Notes under the pieces: model-generated
Told to the model about the DNA's origin: nothing
What the model saw: the letters and a program-made list of their open reading frames with translations, nothing else
Databases searched by the model: none
Origin: Zea mays
Lineage: Eukaryota; Streptophyta; Magnoliopsida; Poales; Poaceae
Length of the DNA: 64,000 nucleotides
Assembly: GCF_902167145.1 (NCBI RefSeq)
Contig: NC_050104.1
Span: forward strand, 8,206,001 to 8,270,000
Direction of reading: 5' to 3'
Position numbers and translations under genes: made by a program
Shown here: one piece after another, positions 55,490-64,000 of the stretch
How positions within the stretch are numbered: the stretch's first letter is position 1
Layout of the letters: the number at the start of each line of letters is the position of its first letter

Positions 55490-58400
55490 ATGGCACCCAA
55501 GAGGAAGACCGCGAGCTCGTCTGCTTTGGTGATTCCTCCAATCGACCCCAACAGCCAGTTGTCTTTCGCAGGTAACCATATGTCCATCATTTCTGAAACT
55601 GAACTTCTCCACCTCGTATCCATCGGGGTTCTTCCTCCGCGGGAACTCTGTTCTTGGCGGATTTGCCATGGGTTTACTGTTCCGACAGAGGATACCCATG
55701 AGTCCGTTGTTTACGCCCCTTTCCTTCTCCGCGGCCTCGGCCTTCCCATCTCCCCCTTTTTCCGCGGCCTCCTTGATTTCTATCATATTAACTTGACCCA
55801 TCTGAACCCCAATTCAATTCTGCAAATCTCCATTTTCGCTCACTTATGCGAGGCTTTTCTTGGCGTGCTGCCACATTTCGGTTTGTGGAAATATTTATAT
55901 CATTGTCGCCCTGGGATGGCCGGGGGACAACATCAGTTGGTCGGGGGTGCCAGTTTGGAGATGCGCCGCGGGAGGAAAACTGAATATCTCGAAATCCCCT
56001 TCAAGGACAGCATCAAGGGGTGGCGCCTAGAGTGGTTCATAGTTGAGAATTATGGGAATTCTCTCCCCTCCCGGTCGGGAAGACAGCCGGACGTTCGCAC
56101 CCCAAGCTGGACCGAGTCTCCCACAGATCAGGAGGTAGCTGAGGCAGGTGTGTTGCTAGCTGAAGTTGGACTGTTGAAAGAGAGGGGTCTGACTGCTGAA
56201 GCTGTGGTTACTGACTTTGTTTTCAAGAATATTCAGCCACTGAAAGACAGGGCCTATCCAGCTTATCTGTATCGAGGGCTAGCCGACTCAACTCGGGTTA
56301 CCAACAGGAGAATTCCTTCTGCAGACTTGGTGAGCCGACTTGAAATGATCCTCAGGGGCAAGGTGTCAAATGTTGGTGCTCCAGTGGCGTACTCGGCCTA
56401 GAACTTGCCTCCTCCCAAGGCCTTCACCCTTTTCGTGTCGAATCCACCTATTACTGATGGCAGTTTGGGCCTTAGAGTGCGACCCTCTGCTGAAGAAGTC
56501 AGTGCTTTGGTTGCCTCGCTTGGGGAGATTCCTGATGACGAACGGCAGGTTCATTTTGAGGTGTCCCTGAACCCTAGTGATGCAGAGATAAGCGCTATGC
56601 TTGATTTGCTAGCTGAGGATTCATCCGATGCTGCTCCTGCTGGGACGTCCGTAGTGGCGCCCCTCCCAGAGGCTGATACGACTTTGGATGTTCAGAAACC
56701 TGTCAGTACTCGTCCGAGGCGCCCTTGACGAGCCAATCAGCCTGATCCTTCTGCAGATGAGCAGAAGAAGAAAAGAAGATGCCTCCGGCGAGTATCCAGT
56801 TTTGATCAGGACGCTGGTACCTCAGTTCCTGCTATTGAAGAAGTGCCTGCGACTGGATTTGCTGACGCTGGCCCCAATGGGTGTACCCAACCCGCTGTTG
56901 ATCCCATAGTGGGTGCCCCATCTGTTGCTGATCCCAATGGGGGTGCTGCTTGTGTTGCCAATGTGGATGATGAGGAAGAGGAAAATGAGATTCCTTTGAC
57001 TCGGAAAAACAGTCGGCAGTTCATCGCCAGTGGTGAAAGTAGTGGAGTTCCCTCTTCTGCTTTGTCTGCCCTCATTGGTCTGCAAGAACTGTCCCTGGCC
57101 AATTTTGATCAGACTCTGGAGGATATGGTCCCAGAGGACTTGTTATCGGAGCCAGTGGATGATGGTGCAATGGAGGCTTGCGCTGAAGTGCCCGATGCTG
57201 GGTTGAGGTCATCCCGTGCCTCGTCAACCTTAGAGCGCGATCTCGAGGGCCGGGAGACTGACTTGGATCGTCCTGGTCCTATGGAAGTAGCTGAGGGCCC
57301 GTCAACCTTAGAGGTGGTTACTGCAGAGAGCTTGGTCTTCAAGAATGATGCTGACACATGCCCAGCCCCCGAGGGTGTCGCCGGGGATGACTTAGCTCGG
57401 GTGAAGAGTGTAAGCCACTGCCCAGCCCCCGAGGGTGCTGCCGGGGGTGATCCGGCTCAAGCGGGCAGTGCCAACTATGACCCAGCCCCCGAGGGTGCCC
57501 GAGCAGGGTCTCCTTCCTATACTTCCATGGACGTTCATGCGGGATCTCCTCCATACTCTGGCTGTATGGTGGTAGCTCAAACCTTGGACCAGGGAGTCGC
57601 TTTAGAGGGCAGCGTCCCCGCTGATCAGGTGTTTGGCTCTGTTGAAGGCACCGAGTTGATTCCTACTGGTTCGTTGCAAGCTGCTTCGGGTGGTGGCCTT
57701 ACGCCTGGTTATCAACTGATTTCTCCTGATTTGGGGATCCCTTCGTTCTTTTCCAACCTCCAGGTACTGTGATGTATTTTAGCTTGATCTTTACATTGCA
57801 TGAACTGCTGTCATTATACTCATCTGTTCTCCTCATTAGGCTTTGGTGGATGGGATGGCCAGCCAGCTGAGATTGCAGGGTGCTACCGTCCCAGAGGTGG
57901 CTTCGTCTATTGCGTGTTGGAATCCAGTGTCACTTCAACATCGTGTCTCTGAATTGGAGGCAACCAACGCTGGTTAGTGCTTTTTTGCTTCTCTTTGCCT
58001 TCGCTGTGGACTGTCTTACCTTCTGACCCCATTTTGATTATTTCTTTCTAGGAATGTCTCGGCAGATTTCAATTCTTGAGGAAAAACATTCCCGAGATCA
58101 GGCTGAATTGGCTCAGCGGTGCGCTAATTTTGAGGAGAAGTACTCTCAGAGCCAAACTAAACTGGGTTAGGTCTCTGCTGCCTTGGATGACGCCAATGCC
58201 CTAAGTTCTTCCCTTCATGCTCAGCTTGATTCTGAAAAGGTAATTTACAAAACTGTGCCTTGCCTTGCTATGCTCCTATTACTTGCTTGGTTTTTGAAGG
58301 AGTTGACTTTTGCTCGCAGGAAGAAAAGCGTATCCTCGCTGCTTCTCGTGACAATCTTGACAGATTGTATCGTGATTCTAGCAACTCGCTGACCATCTTG

Positions 58401-58781
58401 GAGAGGAGTCATCGCTTTACAATGGGGGAATTGGACAATCAACGTTGTAAGCTACAAGAATCCACGGACGAAGTGACCCGCCTCAAGCAGTTGATATCAG
58501 CAAAGGATGCCACCATTAAAGAACTCCGAGCTTCCAAGAAATCCATTGCCCAGGAGTTAGAGACTGCTCGACTGGCTGCTACAGTTGCCGAAGAAACTTC
58601 TGTTACTCTCAAAGCCCAGCGCGACAGAGCCATGGACAAGGCTATTCGGGCGGGACGAATCTTGATGAGGAGACCCGGCGTGGTTGTTCCTGAAGACATA
58701 AGGGCTGATGTGAATGCTGCCCCTGATTCCTCGAGTCGCCCTTCTTCGTCGGTTGCTCCTGAGAAAGACACTGCGAAATAG
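55490..58781 (+). pseudogene. Antisense spliced gene 2 of element D (Transposase_28-type), three stops
   Basis: Exons 55490-57763, 57840-57972, 58052-58239 and 58320-58781. Introns of 76, 79 and 80 bp have GT-AG ends and compatible phases (0, 1, 0), giving about 1019 codons. Residues ~30-150 hold the conserved domain (ELLHLVSIGVLPPRE, LPISPFFRGLLDFY, LTHLNPNSILQ, CEAFLGVLPHFGLW). The middle is acidic and Pro-rich with three AGSxxxxPAPEGA-like repeats. The last three exons are coiled coil (ILERSHRFTMGELDNQRCKL). Three in-frame stops at 56399, 56726 and 58168 disable it. Same plan as the genes in A and Huck. The intron polarity proves that the + strand, antisense to pol, was the template of selection. 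Confidence 0.82.
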
Positions 58782-58971
58782 AAAAACACTTTCGCGTGCT
58801 TTGAGCGCGCGGTTAGCATGATCGAGTATTTGTTAGAGGACATCAGTTCAGCATTCGAATGATATAATTACTCTCTTATTGTATCAGAATTCATCAGTTC
58901 GTAAATTTGCAGTAATGAAATGACGCACGATGATTATGAAATTTGTTTGCGGGATATAGAAGTCATCCCTT

Positions 58972-59605
58972 GAATTGCATAGGCATGAGCATGTTGCACC
59001 GGCTTAAGTCGCCACTGACTTTAGCCGATCGCTCCATTAGTAGGGCATAGTAGTCACCCCGAGTTAAGTAAGCGTGAGCATGTTGCACCGCCTTAAGTCG
59101 CTGCCGACTTAAGTCGATTGCTCCGTTAGTAGGGCATAGTGGTCACCCCGAGTTAAGTAAGCGTGAGCATGTTGCACCGCCTTAAGTCGCTGCCGACTTA
59201 AGTCGATTGCTCCGTTAGTAGGGCATAGTGGTCACCCCGAGTTAAGCAAGCGTGAGCATGTTGCACCGCCTTAAGTCGCTGCCGACTTAAGTCGATTGCT
59301 CCGTTAGTAGGGCATAGTGGTCACCCCGAGTTAAGTAAGCGTGAGCATGTTGCACCGCCTTAAGTCGCTGCCGACTTAAGTCGATTGCTCCGTTAGTAGG
59401 GCATAGTGGTCACCCCGAGTTAAGCAAGCGTGAGCATGTTGCACCGCCTTAAGTCGCTCCCGACTTAAGTCGATTGCTCCGTTAGTAGGGCATAGTGGTC
59501 ACCCCGAGTTAAGTAAGCGTGAGCATGTTGCACCGCCTTAAGTCGCTGCCGACTTAAGTCGATTGCTCCGTTAGTAGGGCATAGTGGTCACCCCGAGTTA
59601 AGTAA
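58972..59605 (+). repeat. Seven tandem 89 bp repeats with hairpins in element D
   Basis: Unit starts at 58972 (degenerate), 59061, 59150, 59239, 59328, 59417 and 59506, then the start of an eighth unit at 59595; the period is exactly 89 bp. Each unit holds CTTAAGTCG-CTGC-CGACTTAAG, a 9 bp stem with a 4 nt loop. The array lies between the end of the antisense gene and the end of integrase, where the two convergent transcripts meet. Confidence 0.92.
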
Positions 59606-59715
59606 GAATGCAAGTCAATCGTAAACGAACTGAGTATCTTTGAAACCTCTTTTTTATTGATGACATATTTCCACTTTACAGAATACATCATTGTTCCAGC
59701 AGTTTTGAAATACAG

Positions 59716-60561
59716 CTAGGGATAAAACTTTCTGAGGTGTTCTATGTTCCAGGAGTTCCCAACTTCTGTGCCATCCATCTGAGTGAGGCGATACGATCCG
59801 GGCCGAGTGACTTCTGCTACCATGAAGGGTCCTTCCCATAAGGGTGATAACTTGTGCCGTCCCTCCCCCGTTAGAATTCGGCGGAGGACGAGATCTCCTA
59901 CTGAGAAGAATCGTTGTCGCACAGCCTTGTTGTGATAGCGCCTTAGAGTCTGCTGATACCGTGCTGACTGGATTACCGCGTTTAGCCGTTCTTCTTCAAG
60001 TACATCAATGTCCTCCAGCCTGGTGGCCTCAGCTTCTGCTATGCTTTCGAAGATCAACCTTGGCGCCCCAAACTTGAGATCGGCGGGTAGCACTGCCTCC
60101 GACCCATAGACCATGAAGAAAGGAGTGTTTCCATGTAGGGCTCGGCTAGGTTGGGTTCTTAGGCTCCAAACGACATAAGGCAATTCCCTTATCCACTTTC
60201 CTGCAACTTTTTCATTCTTATCGAAGACCTTTTTCCTGAGTGCCTCCAATATCATTCCGTTGGCTCGCTCAACCTGCCCGTTGGCTCTTGGATGTGCTAC
60301 AGATGCATACTTGATCTGAATGCTCTTTTGCTCGCAGAAGTCGAAGAATTCTGAACTTGTGAAGTTGGATCCTAAGTCAGTTATGATGCTGTTTGGTATC
60401 CCGAATCTGAATATTATGTCTTGTATGAATTCCACGGCCTTAGCAGAGGTTAAAGAGGCAATGGGCTTTAACTCTATCCATTTAGTGAATTTGTCAATCG
60501 CCACCAATACATCAGTGTATCCCCCTTGAGCTTTCTTGAAAGGTCCGATCATATCCAGTTC
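59716..60561 (-). pseudogene. pol: Integrase core and C-terminus of element D
   Basis: Continues the pol frame after a TAG. The catalytic core has D in LDMIGPF, a second D in IITDLGSNF and E in ANGQVERANG, so the DDE triad is present, although the residue after the second D (usually Asn) is Leu. The C-terminal GPFMVAEVTRPGSYRL region is the DNA-binding part. Ends at 59716. In an active element integrase inserts the cDNA into the host chromosome. Confidence 0.85.
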
Positions 60562-62901
60562 CTAGCATGCGAAAGGCCAAGTTACTGGTATGGTCTGCAA
60601 TTGCTGTGCTGGCAGGTGTTGTTGCTTTGACAAGTATTGGCAAGCTTCGCACCTCTGAACTAACTCGGCTGCATCGCTCTTTGCTGTTGGCCAATAGAAT
60701 CCTGACCTGAAGACCTTCCCGACTAGTGTTCTGGAGGCTGCATGTACTCCACATTGCCCAGCATGGACCTCATCCAGAAGTTGCTTCCCAGTGGACGGGA
60801 GGATGCACTTCATGAGGACGCCTGATGCACCCCTTCTGTATAATATCTCCCTAATGAGTGTATAGTGAGCCGACTGTCTGGCGATGCGCTCTGCCGAGTT
60901 CTTGTCATCTGGTTCTTCTTCATTCTTTATATACTTAATGATCGGCCTTCTCCCGTCATCAGAGTCTGACTCGAGTTGGTCTATGATGTTGCACTCTTCT
61001 GTTTGATCCATTGAGATACTCGGCTGTAGAATTTCTTGCACGAAGACTCCGGGTGGGACCTGAGTTCGACTAGATCCTAGCTTGGACTGTACATCGGTTG
61101 CTGTGTTCCGATCTCTTTCTACATGATGGAATTCCAGACCCTCGAATTTATCTTCCAGCTTTCGGACGGCAGCGCGGTATTTTCCCATCGAATCGCTTGA
61201 ACAATCCCACTCCTTGTTTATCTGGCTGATGACTACCAGAGAGTCTCCATATACCATCAATCTCTTGACGCCCAACGATATGGCAATGTTCAATCCATGG
61301 ATCAGAGCTTCATACTCGGCTGCATTGTTGGAGGCTGGGAACAGCAACTGGAGGGCATACTTGAGGTGTTCGCCTCCAGGTGCGGTGAAGAGAATCCCTG
61401 CTCCCGCTCCCTGCAGTTTCAGCGAGCCATCGAAATACATTCGCCATACTTCTGCAGTCTCTGGGTTATCTGGTACTTGCTGTTCAGTCCACTCTGATAC
61501 GAAATCAACCAGCGCTTGAGTTTTGATAGCAGTGCGAGGTCGGAACTCGATGTCATGAGATCCCAGCTCGCAAGCCCACTTGGCTATTCGGCCAATGGCT
61601 TCCTTGTTGTGAAGAATATCCCCTATCGGAAAACCAGTAACTACTATGACTTTGTGGTCATCAAAGTAGTGACGCAGCTTGCGGGCAGTTAGAAGCACTG
61701 CATATAATAGCTTCTGAACATGAGGATACTTTTTCTTTGAGGGGCCTAGAACTTCACTAATGAAGTAAACTGGATGTTGTACTGGATAGGCATGTCCTTC
61801 TTCTTCTCGCTCGACTACCAACGCGGTGCTTACCACGTGAGTCGTGCAAGATATATACAGCAGCAAATCTTCAGCTGGTTGAGTTGACGTAGCTCGCCGG
61901 GGTGGTTTCAGTACTGGTGGTGTTGTCAAGAATTTTTTCAGTGCATCTAGAGCTTCTTGTGCTTCTGAAGTCCATTGAAACTTATCCACCTTCTTGAGTA
62001 GCTTGTAAAATGGCAAACCTTTTTCTCCCAGCCTGGATATAAATCTGCTCAGAGCTGCCATACATCCAGTAAGTCGCTGAACCTTCTTTTGTGATCGAGG
62101 AGCTTCCATCTTCATGATAGCTTCAATTTTATCCGGATTAGCCTCAATTCCTCGGTGGCTGACGATAAACCCGAGCAACTTTCCTGCTGGTACCCCGAAA
62201 ACACAATTTTCAGGATTAAGCTTCCATCTATACCGTCTCAGACTGTTGAAAACCAGCTGTAAGTCTTCGATGAAGTCTTCCGAATTCTCCGTTTTGATTA
62301 CCACATCATCTACGTAGGCCTCCACACGCTTGCCCCAGTGATCGGCTAAGCATGTTTGAATGGCTCTCTGATAAGTCGCTCCTGCGTTTTTGAGGCCGAA
62401 CGACATGGAGGTATAACAGAAAGCACCAAACGGAGTGATGAACGCTGTTTTTTCCTCGTCTTCCTTCGCCAAACTAATTTGATGATACCCGGAATAGCAA
62501 TCTAAGAAAGACAGCACAGAACATCCAGCGGTGGAGTCCACCACCTGATCTATCCTTGGGAGCCCGAAGGGATCCTTCGGACAGTGTTTGTTGAGATCAG
62601 TATAGTCGACGCACATGCACCAATCCACTTTATTCTTTTTTAGTACAAGAACAGGGTTGGCTAACCACTCAGGGTGTAATACTTCTCTAATAAACCCAGC
62701 CGCGACCAAGCGAGCTAACTCGGCGCGAATGGCCTCTTTCTTGTCGGGCGTGAAACGACGTAGCTTTTGCCGAATCGGCCTCGCCTGGGGATAGACCTTA
62801 AATTTGTGCTCGGCCAGTTCTCTCGGGACTCCCGGCATATCTGCAGGTTGCCATGCGAATACATCTCGGTTATCTTGCAGAAACTGGATGAGCGCGCTTT
62901 C
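60562..62901 (-). pseudogene. pol: Reverse transcriptase, RNase H and integrase zinc finger of element D
   Basis: Same frame as the protease piece, from after the TAG at 62904-62902 to the TAG at 60564-60562. Reverse transcriptase shows MCVDYTDLNKHCPKDPFGLP and the active-site motif YVDDVVIKT (~residue 178 of the piece). Two RNase H regions follow: one directly after RT, and a second with MYFDGSLKLQGAGAG and SNNAAEYEALIHGL, as in Tat-type elements. The HHCC finger is HAGQCGVH...CEAC near the end. The stop at 60562 replaces a conserved Trp of the WGLDM motif, and a Cys stands where W-R-MCVDY elements have Arg. Both fit C-to-T decay. Confidence 0.9.
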
Positions 62902-64000
62902 CTATTTGCCGTCCAAGCTGGAGCTGATGATGGCAGTCTTGCGTTCATCAGCGAACCCCAGGTTGATCCTCTTTGTTTCTTCAGTCGGCCGTATAGAGGT
63001 CGCGGTCTGAGCTTCGTTTGCCGGTACCGCGAGGTTCTCTCCAGGCTTAGAGTTCGCCAGTGTCGAGGAAACCGCCGGCGGCTTGGTGGTGAGGGCTGCT
63101 TGGATGGCCACTCGGAAACATTCTGCGGCGCCTTGGAAGTCGGCGCGCACAGTTATGATTCCTTGCGGTCCTGGCATCTTCAGTACCATGTATGTGTAAT
63201 GGGGGATGGCCATGAATTTGGCCAGCCCCGGCCTCCCGATGATGGCGTTGTACCCGCAGTCGAAGTTCGCCACTTCGAACCTCAGGAACTCGGTTATGTA
63301 GTTCTCCGGAGTTCCGAAGGTGACTGGCATGTAGATGTGGCCCAGCGGGTATTCCCCTTCCGTCGGCACGATGCCGAAGAAAGGAGTGTCCGACTCGTGG
63401 AGCTCTTTGAGGTGAACTCCCAAGCCTTGGAGTGTTCGGGGGAAGGTGACGTTGATGCTGCTCCCCCCGTCTACTAGCACCATCTTCACCCGGCTCTCTC
63501 GGATCACCGGATCGACGAGGAGCGGGTATTTGCCTGGATGGTCGAAGTTAAGCCATTGATCCTCCTGAGTGAAAGTGATCGGGTGTTCCGACCACCGGTA
63601 TGGGGCGGGAGGACCGGTGGTCGCCACCAGTATTTGGCGGTCGTTGAGCTTTTGTTGTCGTTTGTTCTCCTGCGATCCGTGTCCACAGAAGATGACGTTG
63701 ACCTCTCTGTCCACGCGCGGGAAGGCTCCTCCTCCTCCCCCCTCCTCCTGCTGATGGGGTTGTCGTGGTTCATCTGGTCCTCCCCTCGGCGGAGGAGGAG
63801 GTAGAGGTTGGAAGGGTCGGCCGTGCCCGATGGAGTGCTTGAAGTCCCGACAGTTACGAAGAGTGTGGCGCATGTCTTTGTGGTACGGGCACTGGGTGTC
63901 GAGGATGTCGTCCAGCGTGCGTTCGCCTCCGCGAGGTCCTCCTCGGGCGCGAGAGGCAGGTGGTCCGGCGGCGTGTACTTCTTCGCGAGGCCTCTTCTCC
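62902..64000 (-). pseudogene. gag-pro: Gag C-terminus and protease of element D, 5' end outside
   Basis: The frame is open to the window edge on the minus strand. A zinc-knuckle-like motif CPYHKDMRHTLRNC lies at about 63900-63860, followed by a Pro/Gly-rich linker and then the aspartic protease with its active site LVDGGSSIN near 63480. A TAG at 62904-62902 separates it from reverse transcriptase, but the frame is the same, so gag-pro-pol was one polyprotein. The start of gag is beyond 64000. Confidence 0.85.

Larger units (their letters stand above)
52080..64000 (-). mobile_element. Gypsy (Tat-type) retrotransposon D, 3' two thirds
   Basis: A minus-strand element running off the right edge: gag end, protease, reverse transcriptase, RNase H, integrase (64000 to 59716), then an 89 bp tandem array, an antisense spliced gene on the + strand (55490-58781), a second hairpin array, a second antisense ORF (53868-54338), hairpin repeats, purine tract and 3' LTR (52080-52699). 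Several stops show it is dead. Placement in the Tat lineage follows from the antisense genes and pol type. Confidence 0.88.

Noticed and set aside
58972..59605. CRISPR-like array
   Set aside because: The 89 bp units repeat in full with no variable spacers, and the setting is a plant retrotransposon.

Overview
The window looks like nuclear DNA of a grass, most probably maize or a close relative. About 38 kb consists of nested LTR retrotransposons of grass type. They surround a ~26 kb block of mitochondrial DNA (nuclear mitochondrial insertion, NUMT). The species and family names (Huck, Tat lineage) rest on my recognition of the sequences, not on a search.

Layout, outermost first. (A) 1-4676 and 48351-49581: the 3' part and 3' LTR of a Ty3/gypsy Tat-type element in + orientation, running off the left edge. 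(B) 4677-48345: a minus-strand, apparently non-autonomous LTR element with 3.6 kb LTRs and target duplication CAGAC, inserted in the LTR of A. (C) 10552-43918: a Huck-like gypsy element in + orientation with target duplication GATCC, inserted in the coding region of B. (NUMT) ~11164-37278: mitochondrial DNA that replaced the last 30 bp of the Huck 5' LTR, its primer-binding site and leader, and the start of gag. (E) 49582-~51880: a copia-type fragment (LTR end, primer site, gag) carrying a solo LTR (F, 50433-51628, duplication AAATC) of the same family as the LTR of A. (MITE) 51881-52072. (D) 52080-64000+: a minus-strand gypsy element with 3' LTR, integrase, RNase H, reverse transcriptase, protease and the end of gag, running off the right edge.

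The mitochondrial block carries an rps3/rps12 chimera, an intact 915-codon family B DNA polymerase of linear-plasmid type, nad2 exons 4 and 5 with the intron between them, nad1 exon 1 with its unedited ACG start, tRNA genes for Pro, Glu, Ile(CAU), Asp and Asn (the last of plastid type), and a plastid ndhE fragment. So plastid, mitochondrial, plasmid and nuclear DNA are stacked in one locus. RNA-editing sites are in the unedited state, which argues for DNA transfer.

The most interesting shared system is a spliced gene encoded antisense to the retrotransposon genome. It is present in elements A, C and D, between gag-pol and the 3' LTR. Each copy starts with the domain known as 'putative gypsy type transposon' (Transposase_28) and ends in a coiled coil. 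Each has short GT-AG introns whose phases agree across exons. The Huck copy keeps this gene although all of pol is gone. Element D has in addition a second antisense ORF (acidic/glycine-rich, with its own TATA box) and three sets of hairpin repeats beside the antisense genes, two of them with compensatory base changes.

LTR identity gives the order of events: A, then B (~20 LTR differences seen by eye in 3.6 kb), then Huck (1 difference in 612 bp), then the mitochondrial insertion, which must be very recent. An assembly artefact at the two NUMT junctions has to be excluded.
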